From contig JAYFPK010000029.1 of NCBI GenBank assembly GCA_034927815.1, forward strand, positions 1-64,000: a stretch of DNA of 64,000 bases. Reading direction: 5' to 3'. Positions 50,744 to 59,251 of this stretch are shown piece after piece. The position numbers were made by a program, and so were the translations under genes. This DNA comes from Limiplasma sp034927815. Lineage in GTDB: Bacteria > Bacillota > Clostridia > Christensenellales > Aristaeellaceae. Position 1 is the stretch's first letter, and every line of letters starts with the position of its first letter. The notes beneath the pieces are model-generated. The model was not told the origin of the DNA, did no database searches, and saw only the letters and a program-made list of their open reading frames with translations.

Positions 50744-52201
50744 TCAGGGGAGAAGGGGGAGGGGGCTTTCCAGGCTCAGGCAGAGGAGGTCCTGCGCGCC
50801 GGGAGGCAGGCGGGCCTCCTGGGCCAGGGCCACCAAGGGGACCCAGTACACCCGGCTTTCCCGGGCCAGTACCGGCCATAGGGCCCGGAAGGGGGCGGGC
50901 ACCTTGCGGTCGGTGAAAAGCCGCCGCAGGGGCTTTGCGCCGGGAGCGCCCAGGGGGCTGATTCTATCCCCCGGCTGGGGGAAGCGAAGGCACAGGCCCT
51001 GGGCCAGCAGCTCCCGGGGAAGCAGCAGCTCCCGGGGGGTGGGAGGACGGGCGGGCTCCCGGGGCCATGGGCTCAGCCCAAAGGCGTGGGAAGCCAGGCG
51101 GTATGCTTCCTGGGCCGGGTCCAGGGTCAGGGGGGCCGCTTGGGGCAGGGACAACAAGGAGGAGCCCCCCTGGGGCAGCAGGTGCAAGAAGCCGTTGCCG
51201 CGAAGGACCTTTAGGCCCTGGGGCAGGTTCAGGCTGTCCGGCCCCTGGCCTTGGGCCAGGGCCAGCAAGCCCAGGGAATCCCCGTGGGACAAAGAGCGCT
51301 CCCCGGCACCCTCCGGCACCGGCGGGACAGGGGCGTGCCCCTGCGCTAGCGCAAGGCCCTCCTGAGCCCATATCCGCAGAACCCGCACCAGCAAGGCCGG
51401 GGGCATGTCCCGCAGCGGGGCCAGGGCCAGGGCGTGGCAGGAGGGCATGGGGACCAAAGCTTCCTGGAAGCGCTCCCGGGCCAGGGCATGGAGGCATTCC
51501 TCATCCCATTGCAGACGCTGGGCCGTTTGGGCCATGTGGGCGGCGGCTTGGCTCTGGCATTCCTCCAGGAGAGGCATCACCTCCAGCCGCAGCCGGTTGC
51601 GCAGGCAGCAGCTCGAGAGGTTGCTTTCATCCTCCCGCCAGGTTCCTCCCGCCCCAAGCAAGGCCGAGCGGAGGGCCTCCCTGGGAAGGGCCAGGAAGGG
51701 CCGCAGCAAGACTCCCCGGCCAAAGGGAACGGCGGGCCGCATGCCCCCCAGCCCCCGGGCCCCCGCGCCCCGCAGCAGCCGCATCAGCACGGTTTCGGCC
51801 TGATCCTCCCGGTGATGGGCCAGAAGCACCGCGTCCGCCTGGAGTTCCTCCATAGCCCGCAGGTAGAACGCGCGGCGGGCCTGGCGGGCCTTCTCCTCCA
51901 TGCCGGGGCTTTCCATGGAGCCGGAGAGCTGGGCCCGGTACAGGAGCAAGGGAATCTCCAGCTCCCGGCACAGGGCCTGCACAAAGGCCGCGTCCTCCTG
52001 GGAGCGGCTGCCCCGCAGCCCATGGTCCACGTGCACGGCCCCAAGGCGGCAGCCAACCTCCCGGCCCAAGGCCGCCAGGGCATGCAAAAGCGCCACGGAA
52101 TCCCCGCCGCCGCTGACCGCGGCCAGCAGCGCCGCCCCCCGCCCCAGCAGGGAGACCGAGTCCAAAGCGCTCCTGAGCGCAGGAAGAAGCATGTCTTGCA
52201 T
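50744..52201 (-). CDS. tilS: tRNA(Ile)-lysidine synthase
   Basis: Modifies C34 of the AUA-reading tRNA-Ile with lysine. It has 485 residues. The PP-loop SGGGDS is at 30-35, with VDHGLRGSRSQEDAAF and LLAHHREDQAETVLMRLLRGAG, and a C-terminal TilS domain follows. The start is placed at ATG 52201-52199. A TATAAT lies only 6 nt upstream and no ribosome site is present, so the mRNA may begin at or next to the AUG. Longer in-frame starts overlap the promoter. First gene of tilS-hpt. Confidence 0.93.
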   Translation of the reverse strand: MQDMLLPALRSALDSVSLLGRGAALLAAVSGGGDSVALLHALAALGREVGCRLGAVHVDHGLRGSRSQEDAAFVQALCRELEIPLLLYRAQLSGSMESPGMEEKARQARRAFYLRAMEELQADAVLLAHHREDQAETVLMRLLRGAGARGLGGMRPAVPFGRGVLLRPFLALPREALRSALLGAGGTWREDESNLSSCCLRNRLRLEVMPLLEECQSQAAAHMAQTAQRLQWDEECLHALARERFQEALVPMPSCHALALAPLRDMPPALLVRVLRIWAQEGLALAQGHAPVPPVPEGAGERSLSHGDSLGLLALAQGQGPDSLNLPQGLKVLRGNGFLHLLPQGGSSLLSLPQAAPLTLDPAQEAYRLASHAFGLSPWPREPARPPTPRELLLPRELLAQGLCLRFPQPGDRISPLGAPGAKPLRRLFTDRKVPAPFRALWPVLARESRVYWVPLVALAQEARLPPGAQDLLCLSLESPLPLLP

Positions 52202-52207
52202 GGCTTC

Positions 52208-52216
52208 ATTATAACA
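52208..52216 (-). promoter_or_regulatory. extended -10 of tilS
   Basis: On the minus strand TGTTATAAT (52216-52208), a perfect -10 with TGn extension. The predicted transcript start falls on the tilS ATG. The -35 region (TTTTTT) is weak. Confidence 0.65.
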
Positions 52217-52283
52217 CAACGACAGGGGAGAAAAAAGCGGGAAAGCAACGGGAAGTCACCAGATAGAGCGTTGCACAAGCCCC

Positions 52284-52312
52284 TTGCACTACCGGGGAAG
52301 CTGTGTCATAAT
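52284..52312 (+). promoter_or_regulatory. promoter of the O-antigen ligase-like gene (twin P1)
   Basis: TTGCAC (52284-52289), a 17 bp spacer, and CATAAT (52307-52312), inside GCTGTGTCATAATAACCGGG. Almost the same sequence and spacing recurs at 54344-54372. Confidence 0.7.
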
Positions 52313-52348
52313 AACCGGGAAACACAAACGAAGCAAGGAGCATATGCC

Positions 52349-53761
52349 ATGAATCATACGCGTACAGCCGCAACCCCTCACAGCTGGAACCGGGTCTTTC
52401 TTTTTGCTGTGGTGTTTTGGTTGCTTTCGATTTTTTTCAAATGGTTCTATCCCGAGCGGGGGGCGCTGGTAGTGGGTCACTTCATAACCCCCGTTTTGTT
52501 GTCCCTTTCGGGGATATGGCTGTATACCCGAGGGAGGAATATGAGCTGGGAACAGGGGATACTCATCGCCCTGACGGCTTGGTATACGCTAACCCGCATC
52601 CTCAACGGTCCCCACTATTTAGAGACGGATTATGGAGCTGTTTGTGAGATGACCGCCACCGCCTTGGTGGCCTTTCCCCTGGCTTCGCTATTTAACCCGT
52701 CGAGCCGGGAGAGGGCCTTCAAGGCCTTGGCTGCGCTGGTAGTGGTGGCGGTGGGAGCCCTGGCTTGGGTGGCTGTGGTCATGGCCGTGCTGGGCCGGCT
52801 CTTTCAAGCTCCTTTGAGCCAGATGGTCATTGGCGTTAACGAGGTATATAGCAACCCTAGCCGCTTGAACATCCTGGACCTGCACCCTAACTTTTCGGCA
52901 GCCGTGTTCAGCTTTGCCATGGGGTTGATGCTGACGCTGTGCGCCTGTGTGAAACGCAAGGGATGGTGGATTCCGGCGGTGGCGCTGGGCCTGGGCTTGT
53001 ATGCCGCCATTGCCCTGACCCTTAGCCGCACGGCCATGGTGACGGTGTCTCTGGAGTTGGCGGGGTTCGTCTATCTGATGCTAAGGAAGCGGTTGCGGCC
53101 TGGGCTGGCTAAGGGGCTGGTGGCTGTGTTGGTGGCCGTAGCGGTCCTGGCTGCCTCCATCTTGGGGCTGTATGCCTCTATCGACGTGATGGATACGATG
53201 GCGGACCGCCATGCGGCCCGGCAGACCCAGACCCTTTTGCCAGAGGCCGGAGCAAAGCAGGAGGTTCCCGACACGAAACCCAAGGAAAAAACTGAAAGCC
53301 AGGAGATGCTGGTGGACCGTCAGCGCCTCAACCACTCGGTATCCTCTTTTGCCGGACGGCTCACGGATATATACCCTGCGATTCCGTTGGTTTTGAAGGA
53401 CCGCCCGGCGACGCTGCTGATCGGCACCCGGACGGAGGATGTGGTGAAAGCGGCCAGCCGTTTGGCCGGGCGGTATATCTATCACTGGCATAATTCCTTT
53501 TTACAGACGATGATGACGGCAGGTCTGCCCGCGCTGTTGCTGGCGCTGGCGTTTTCGGTACTGCTGGTGGTGAAGGCAGGGCGCTTGGCGCTTTCCGCGG
53601 GGACGCCCTTGGCTGCCCAGGCGCTGGTGTTGCCCTTGGCTGGGCTATTTCTCCATGGCATGTTGGAGGATTTCCTGTTTGTCAACCCAGCCATTTTGAA
53701 CCTGCTATTCATGCTTTTTGCGGGTTTTCTATTCCTTCAGGACGAGAGGAAAAAAGCCTAG
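52349..53761 (+). CDS. O-antigen ligase/polymerase-like membrane protein
   Basis: A 470-residue polytopic protein (about ten helices) of the Wzy/WaaL type. A large outer loop (about residues 280-380) carries the charged segment and ends in YHWHNSFLQTMMTAGLP, the H-N-S-F-L pattern of Wzy_C proteins. AAGGAG lies 8 nt before ATG 52349. It would polymerise or ligate lipid-linked glycans outside the membrane. It stands alone behind its own promoter, divergent from tilS. Confidence 0.85.
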   Translation: MNHTRTAATPHSWNRVFLFAVVFWLLSIFFKWFYPERGALVVGHFITPVLLSLSGIWLYTRGRNMSWEQGILIALTAWYTLTRILNGPHYLETDYGAVCEMTATALVAFPLASLFNPSSRERAFKALAALVVVAVGALAWVAVVMAVLGRLFQAPLSQMVIGVNEVYSNPSRLNILDLHPNFSAAVFSFAMGLMLTLCACVKRKGWWIPAVALGLGLYAAIALTLSRTAMVTVSLELAGFVYLMLRKRLRPGLAKGLVAVLVAVAVLAASILGLYASIDVMDTMADRHAARQTQTLLPEAGAKQEVPDTKPKEKTESQEMLVDRQRLNHSVSSFAGRLTDIYPAIPLVLKDRPATLLIGTRTEDVVKAASRLAGRYIYHWHNSFLQTMMTAGLPALLLALAFSVLLVVKAGRLALSAGTPLAAQALVLPLAGLFLHGMLEDFLFVNPAILNLLFMLFAGFLFLQDERKKA

Positions 53762-53783
53762 GCCGGAAAGGAGAATGGATTCC

Positions 53784-54239
53784 TTAGGGCAAAATCTCCA
53801 CCCGGGCCACATCCTTGGCCAAACCAAAAAGGCGGGCCATGTCCGCTTCCTCCAGGGCGATGCAGCCCTGGGTCCAGTCCCCCTGAATGCCGCCCCCGTG
53901 GATGTAGATTTCCCCGCCCAACGGGCTGCCCCAAGGGGGACGGATGCCCTGGCGGTGGGCGGAGAGAATGGCGTCGTGGGTGGCCTGGCCGATGCGGCCC
54001 TCCTTCAGGGCCGCGTCCGCGTCCCCAACGCCGGGGTAGGAGAGGCCCAGGCTGGGCCCGTGCCGCCCAGCCTCCTTCCTGAGGCAGATGGTGTAGAGGC
54101 CCTCGGGGGTTTTGCCGTCCCCTTCGCTGCGCTTGGGGCCTATGGGCGCCCAGCCTAGCGCGATGGGCGCTTGCATGGCCACTGTGCCGTCCTTATCCAG
54201 CAGCAACAGCGCACGCCTTCCTTTATGGATGCGGATCAC
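53784..54239 (-). CDS. L,D-transpeptidase (YkuD) domain protein without signal peptide
   Basis: A 151-residue protein consisting almost wholly of a YkuD domain: KTPEGLYTICLR, then IYIHGGG (His114) and DWTQGCIAL with the catalytic Cys126. The start is inferred as GTG 54239, 10 nt after AAGGGGGG. This leaves no signal peptide, although YkuD enzymes act on peptidoglycan outside the cell. A longer frame to 54338 adds no signal either. It may be exported another way or act on another substrate. Confidence 0.85.
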   Translation of the reverse strand: MIRIHKGRRALLLLDKDGTVAMQAPIALGWAPIGPKRSEGDGKTPEGLYTICLRKEAGRHGPSLGLSYPGVGDADAALKEGRIGQATHDAILSAHRQGIRPPWGSPLGGEIYIHGGGIQGDWTQGCIALEEADMARLFGLAKDVARVEILP

Positions 54240-54343
54240 CGTAAGGCATCCCCCCTTGCTCCTGCTTCCCCGGCAAAGCGTTTTGCCAATTCGCGCCGGA
54301 ATGTGAATAGACTGTAACATTCTAGAAATCCGTGGCAAAACCC

Positions 54344-54372
54344 TTGCGCCGCCCAGCGCGCTGTGTCATAAT
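54344..54372 (+). promoter_or_regulatory. promoter of the PrsA/SurA-like gene (twin P2)
   Basis: TTGCGC (54344-54349), a 17 bp spacer, and CATAAT (54367-54372), inside GCTGTGTCATAATAGCCGGG. Nearly identical to the promoter at 52284-52312. Confidence 0.7.
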
Positions 54373-54467
54373 AGCCGGGAAGTAAAAACGCTACGGCACT
54401 CGGCGACGCGCAAGGGCTTTCCGGCCCCCTCTCCGATTTCCGATAGGATCGAAAGGAATGCAAAACA

Positions 54468-56012
54468 ATGAAAAAAGCGAACCGCTGGCTTTCTGTACTT
54501 CTCTGTCTTTGCCTGATGGCTGGGGCCGCGGCCCTGGCGGAAACCGCCCCTGACGCGGCCGCGCCCACGGCGGTGCCCGCCGCGCCCGCCGCCGCCGAGC
54601 ATGAGGATTCCACTTTGGTGGCCAAGCTCAACGGCCAGGACATCACCTGGGCGGATTTGAAGGGGGATTACGAAAACCTTCTCAATAATTTTTCCAGCCA
54701 GTATGATGTGACGGACCCCTCCGTAAGGTCCATGTTCAAGACCTATGTGCTGGACAGCTTCATCCGCGAGACCCTTATCTTCCGGCAGGCCAAGGACGGC
54801 GGGCTGGAGCTCACTGCCGAGGAGAAGGCCGCCAGCGACGCCGAGGCGGACCAAATCTGGAGCGACGCCATTAACAGCTATATGAGCAGCGAATTTGCGG
54901 ACGTAACCGAGGAGAGCACCGAGGAGCGCAAGGCGGAGGCCAAGGCGGTGGCGGAGGCTTATTTCAACGAAATGGGCTATTCCCCTGAAATCCTTCGGGA
55001 GCAGATGGAGAAATCCAAGATCTATGACCGGCTGTTTACCCAGGTGACCCAGGATGTGGTGGTCACCGATGGGGACGTGGAAGCCGACTACCAGGCCAAG
55101 GTGGCCGCGGACAAGAGCCTGTACGAGAACGATATCGCGGCGTACATCAGCTATAACAGCTATGTGGACCAGTCCGCCTTCTACGCCATGATGTCCGGCA
55201 GCAGCGCCGGGGACATGGACTATGCCTGGTACAAGCCCGCCGGGTTCAGGGCTGTGAAGCACATTCTGCTCCCTGTGGACCAGGCGTTGATGGACAAATA
55301 CAACGATCTCCAGGCCCGCCTGGAGGAGCAGATGGACGAGGAAGCCGCCCAGGCTCAAGGCGAGGCTGCCCCCGCTCCCGAGGCTACCGCCCAGGAGGAG
55401 GCCACCAAAGCGCCCCCGGTGACCCAGGAAGAGGTGGATCTGGCCAAGGCCGATATCTTCTCCTCTTTGGCGGACACCATCGATGAAATCAATCAGAAGA
55501 TCAACGAGGGCGTATCCTTTGACGAATTGATCGCCACCTACGGCGTCGCCGCCGACGGCAGCCCCTCGGATCCGGGCATGGCCAACGAGCCTGGCAAGAC
55601 CAATGGCTACGAGGTGGCCAAGGAATCCATCAACTACGTGCCTGAGTTTGTGGAAGCGTCCTTCTCCGTGGACAACGTCGGCGACGTGTCCGCCCCCTAC
55701 CTGAGCAGCTACGGCGTGCACATCGTGAAGTACATCGGCGATGTGGCGGCGGGCCCCATCCCCATGACCCAGGACCAGCGGGAGGCCAAGCGGACGCAGA
55801 TGCTGGCGGATAAGCAAAACGACGCCTTTGCGGCCAAGCTGGACGAGTGGATGGCCGCGGCGGAGATCAGCTACACGGGGATCATCTCCAGCGTGGAGGA
55901 GTTTGAAGCCGCTGTGACCGCCGAGGCGGAGGAAGTGGACGAGATGAGCGTGGAGGGCCTGGAGCCGGAGGCGGCTGTGGAGCCTGACGTTACCGCGGTC
56001 CCCGAGCCCTGA
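54468..56012 (+). CDS. PrsA/SurA-like foldase with parvulin domain
   Basis: A 514-residue secreted peptidyl-prolyl isomerase. A signal peptide (about 1-24) and an Ala/Pro linker precede a SurA_N-like chaperone region (about 45-190, LNGQDITWADLKGDYENLL...FIRETLIFRQAK). A parvulin domain runs from VKHILL (263) to SYGVHIVKYIGD (about 424), split by an ~60-residue low-complexity Ala/Glu/Pro insert near 285-330. No lipobox, unlike Bacillus PrsA. It should help exported proteins fold. AAAGGA precedes the ATG. Confidence 0.88.
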   Translation: MKKANRWLSVLLCLCLMAGAAALAETAPDAAAPTAVPAAPAAAEHEDSTLVAKLNGQDITWADLKGDYENLLNNFSSQYDVTDPSVRSMFKTYVLDSFIRETLIFRQAKDGGLELTAEEKAASDAEADQIWSDAINSYMSSEFADVTEESTEERKAEAKAVAEAYFNEMGYSPEILREQMEKSKIYDRLFTQVTQDVVVTDGDVEADYQAKVAADKSLYENDIAAYISYNSYVDQSAFYAMMSGSSAGDMDYAWYKPAGFRAVKHILLPVDQALMDKYNDLQARLEEQMDEEAAQAQGEAAPAPEATAQEEATKAPPVTQEEVDLAKADIFSSLADTIDEINQKINEGVSFDELIATYGVAADGSPSDPGMANEPGKTNGYEVAKESINYVPEFVEASFSVDNVGDVSAPYLSSYGVHIVKYIGDVAAGPIPMTQDQREAKRTQMLADKQNDAFAAKLDEWMAAAEISYTGIISSVEEFEAAVTAEAEEVDEMSVEGLEPEAAVEPDVTAVPEP

Positions 56013-56040
56013 GCGAAGAGATAGCGGGAAGAACAAAAGC

Positions 56041-56070
56041 AAACCGGTGCAGCGGAGGTTGCACCGGTTT
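56041..56070. terminator. hairpin terminator after the foldase gene
   Basis: AAACCGGTGCA (56041-56051) and TGCACCGGTTT (56060-56070) form an 11 bp stem with flanking A and T runs. It separates convergent genes. Confidence 0.75.
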
Positions 56071-56109
56071 TGCGTATCGGCCGCCAAAGGAATTCAAGGG
56101 GATCCAGCG

Positions 56110-57447
56110 TCAGGAGGGCGGGGCTTCATTGGCCCCGGGGAGCGGGGACAAAGGCGAGGCCCCTAGGATGGCGAAGGCCGCGCCCAGGGATAGCACCAGG
56201 GGAATCTCCCGGCTGTAAAAGACGGTAGCCAGCAGGCAGAAGGCCAGCAGCGCGGCCCCTTGCAAAAGCAGATGGGGCTTTGCGGCGCTTTGGGCGAGGC
56301 CCTTGAGGCTGCCCCGGCCCAGGAGCCAGACCAAGGTGAGGAAGAGGGCGGCCCCAAGAAGGCCCAGGGCGGAGAGCAGGTCCAGCAAATCGCTGTGCTT
56401 GCTCAGCGGCGCGTCGGAGCCGGGCAGGGCGCCCAGCAGGGGAGAGGCGGCGATGCCCTCCAAGGGAAGCCGGTAGTACTCCAGCCGGGACCCGGAGTCC
56501 GCAAGGCCCGCCGTCATGGCGCTGAGGAGCTGGGACAGGCTGATGGAAAAGTTCTCCAGCCCCAGTTGGTGACACAAAGAGGCGGCCCAGGAGACCAAGG
56601 GGACCCGGGCCAGGAATATGCCCGCAAGGAAGGGCAAGGTCCACAGCAAGGAGGCCATGACGCCCAGGGGGCGCTTGAAAAGGCGGGCGGCCGCCAGCCG
56701 CAGCAGGAGGGCCAGGGCCTCCATGCCCAGCAGCGCCGTGGCGAAAATCGTGGCGTAGGTGTACTGGGACAGGGCGATCATTCCGTATTGGAGGGCGCAG
56801 GAGGCCGCAAAGCCCACCCGCTTCCAGCCCCGGCTTTTCCCCATGGCGTAGCAGGTCAGGGGCAGGGACAGGGCGCTGGCGTAGATGAAGTCATACCCGC
56901 CGATGTTGCGGAGCATCAGCTCCTTCAGGTAGGCCTCCCGGCCCGGCTCCCCGGAGCCCAGGGAGCGGGCATAGGCATAGACCCGGTCTCCCCGCAGCAT
57001 GCCCTGGATGAGCCAGCCCAGGGTGGTGAGGGTGGTGAGGACCAGGGCGAACACAAGCGCCCCCCTGACCCAGCGCCACAGGCGGGGGTCCCCCCGGTGC
57101 CGGGCATAGGCGCAAAACAGCAGCGGGAACCAGAACATCCCCTGCTGGGCGTAATAGCCCCAAAACTGATCCGTGCCCCGGCGTAAAAAGAAGCGCAGCG
57201 CCAAGGGCAAAGCCGCCGCCAGGAGGACTTGGAGCAAAAGCCGGGGCCAATGGGCTTTCAAGTACGGGGCGTCCAGGAGCAGGCCCAGTCCGAAGAGGGC
57301 CACTGCCCCGGCGCCCGCCAGAGCGCCCCCGGTGGTTTGCACCGCGGGCAGCAGAAGCCACAGGATGTACAGCAGCATGGAAGCGTTGCACAGCCCGGCG
57401 GACAATGGGGCGGCCTGGGGCAGCCGGGAAGGGGCGGGAGAGGACAT
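56110..57447 (-). CDS. O-antigen polymerase-like membrane protein
   Basis: A 445-residue protein with about eleven hydrophobic segments and a large loop near residues 300-370 (SRLEYYRLPLEGIAASPLLGALPG...KHSDLLDLLSALGLLGA), the pattern of Wzy-type polymerases. ATG 57447 is 8 nt after AAGGAG; a longer start at 57507 lacks one. A TATAAT lies upstream on the minus strand near 57521. Together with the sugar transferase beginning at 57788 it probably forms part of an exopolysaccharide pathway. Confidence 0.75.
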   Translation of the reverse strand: MSSPAPSRLPQAAPLSAGLCNASMLLYILWLLLPAVQTTGGALAGAGAVALFGLGLLLDAPYLKAHWPRLLLQVLLAAALPLALRFFLRRGTDQFWGYYAQQGMFWFPLLFCAYARHRGDPRLWRWVRGALVFALVLTTLTTLGWLIQGMLRGDRVYAYARSLGSGEPGREAYLKELMLRNIGGYDFIYASALSLPLTCYAMGKSRGWKRVGFAASCALQYGMIALSQYTYATIFATALLGMEALALLLRLAAARLFKRPLGVMASLLWTLPFLAGIFLARVPLVSWAASLCHQLGLENFSISLSQLLSAMTAGLADSGSRLEYYRLPLEGIAASPLLGALPGSDAPLSKHSDLLDLLSALGLLGAALFLTLVWLLGRGSLKGLAQSAAKPHLLLQGAALLAFCLLATVFYSREIPLVLSLGAAFAILGASPLSPLPGANEAPPS

Positions 57448-57787
57448 GGGCGTCACTCCTTGCGGATGGGAATCGGACGTGGCATGGGCCCGGGGGGGCT
57501 TTGCCATGGGGACTGATCCTTATTATACCACAAGGCCTGCCCCGGGCTCCAGCCCGGGGGATTTAGCCTCCGAGGGGGACGGGAAGGTGGACCGTAGCGT
57601 ACCTCCAGCTTGCCGAATACGCAATCCTATGGTATATTCTCCATGGTGCATCCTATATGATGATTGTTTGTCCCTGATGCTTTCGGCCCCTTTTTGTGGC
57701 TTTTCCCTGGGAAGAGTAAGGGGCTCTTAAGCAGAGTGTGGAGAATCCACACAATGCACAGAAGATTGAGGAGAAAGGACTGGCAGG
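57448..57787. other. divergent intergenic region
   Basis: About 340 bp between the polymerase-like gene and the sugar transferase gene. It contains a minus-strand TATAAT near 57521, a GC stem CCCCGGGCT/AGCCCGGGG near 57541-57559, and the plus-strand promoter at 57610-57638 followed by a leader of about 145 nt. No gene is seen in it. Confidence 0.6.
57610..57638 (+). promoter_or_regulatory. promoter of the exopolysaccharide operon
   Basis: TTGCCG (57610-57615), a 17 bp spacer, and TATATT (57633-57638) with a TGG extension. Confidence 0.75.
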
Positions 57788-59251
57788 ATGATCAAGCAAA
57801 ACCAACGCCTTTTGAACTTCATCAATGTCCTGACGGACGGTGTGCTGGTGCTGCTGGCCTACCTGTTCGCCGCCTGGATGTGGCTGGATGTGTTGGAAGG
57901 CTCCGCCGCCAACATGGCGCACCTCTCCTCCCTGCGCCAGGGGGTGGGCATCGCCGCGGTTTTGTACGCGCTGGTGATGGTGCTGCTGCTGGCGATGCTG
58001 CGGATGTACAACCCCTCCCGCATCCGGCGGCTCAGCCGGGAGATCTTCATCGTGCTGGAGGGCAATGCCATCGGCATTTTGCTGGTGGGCTCCCTGCTGT
58101 ACCTGTTCCGCCTCCAGGATTTTTCCCGGGGCGTGCTGGGGGTGTTTTTTCTCTCCAGCACCCTGGCGCTTTCCGCCAAGCGATTCGCCCTTCGGTCCCT
58201 GCTGTCCTCCATGCGCAGCAAGGGCTTCAACCAAAAGCATGTGATCGTGGTGGGCACCTCCGCCCTGGCCCGGCAGTATGCCGATAGCGTGGCCCGGGAA
58301 ACGTCTTTGGGCTTTCATATCGACGGGTTCGTGGGAACGCCCCGGGAAGGGGAAGCCTTGAAGGTGCTGGGCGGGTTTGACCAGTTGGAGGCGCTGCTGC
58401 AAAAGCCCGGAATCGATGAGGTAATCATCGCCCTGGAGCCCGAGGAGAATCACAGAATCAAGCCGGCCATCGCCATTTGCGAAAAATGCGGCACCAAGGT
58501 GGGCATCATTCCTTTTTATAACGACATCATCCCTTCCCATCCCACCATTGAGATCATCGGGGAGTCCAAGATCATCAATTTGCGCAGCAATCCCCTGGAC
58601 AACCTGGGCTTTGCCTTTCTCAAGCGGTTCTGTGACATCCTCATCAGCCTGGTTTCGCTGATCCTCCTCTCCCCAATAATGCTGCTGGCGGCTTTGGGGG
58701 TGAAGCTCAGCAGCCCCGGCCCGGTGCTGTTCAAGCAGCAGCGGGTGGGGCTGAACAAGCGGGAGTTCTCCATGCTGAAATTCCGCAGCATGCGGGTGAA
58801 CCCCCGCCAGGACAGCGGTTGGACAACCCCCGGCGATCCCCGGAAAACGGCCTTTGGTAGCTTTTTGCGCAAGCTGAGCATTGACGAATTGCCCCAGCTG
58901 GTGAACGTGCTGCGGGGGGATATGAGCCTGGTGGGCCCCAGGCCGGAAATTCCCTTCTATGTGGAGCAGTTCCGGGAGAGCATCCCGCTGTATATGGTGA
59001 AGCACCAGGTGCGCCCCGGCATTACGGGCTGGGCCCAGGTGAACGGGTACCGGGGGGACACCAGCATCGAAAAGCGGATTGAACACGACATCTGGTATAT
59101 TGAAAACTGGAGCGTGGGCCTGGATGTGAAGATTCTGCTGATGACCTTGCTGGGGGCATGGGTGAACAATGAAAAGGTGATCCCCTCCAAGGCGGCAGGC
59201 GAGGCGGACAGGCCCGAGGGCCGAACGGACCGGGAGATGAAAACAGGATGA
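57788..59251 (+). CDS. polyprenyl-phosphate sugar phosphotransferase (WcaJ/WbaP type)
   Basis: A 487-residue initiating glycosyl-1-phosphate transferase. Four to five N-terminal helices and a CoA-binding-like domain (about 145-240, HVIVVGTSALARQYADSV) precede the C-terminal bacterial sugar transferase domain from about residue 278 (KRFCDILISLVSLILLSP, VLFKQQRVGLNKREFSMLKF, LSIDELPQL, SLVGPRPE). It loads the first sugar of a repeat unit on undecaprenyl phosphate. First gene of a four-gene run with a DUF6056-like protein, LCP and probably VanZ. Confidence 0.93.
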   Translation: MIKQNQRLLNFINVLTDGVLVLLAYLFAAWMWLDVLEGSAANMAHLSSLRQGVGIAAVLYALVMVLLLAMLRMYNPSRIRRLSREIFIVLEGNAIGILLVGSLLYLFRLQDFSRGVLGVFFLSSTLALSAKRFALRSLLSSMRSKGFNQKHVIVVGTSALARQYADSVARETSLGFHIDGFVGTPREGEALKVLGGFDQLEALLQKPGIDEVIIALEPEENHRIKPAIAICEKCGTKVGIIPFYNDIIPSHPTIEIIGESKIINLRSNPLDNLGFAFLKRFCDILISLVSLILLSPIMLLAALGVKLSSPGPVLFKQQRVGLNKREFSMLKFRSMRVNPRQDSGWTTPGDPRKTAFGSFLRKLSIDELPQLVNVLRGDMSLVGPRPEIPFYVEQFRESIPLYMVKHQVRPGITGWAQVNGYRGDTSIEKRIEHDIWYIENWSVGLDVKILLMTLLGAWVNNEKVIPSKAAGEADRPEGRTDREMKTG

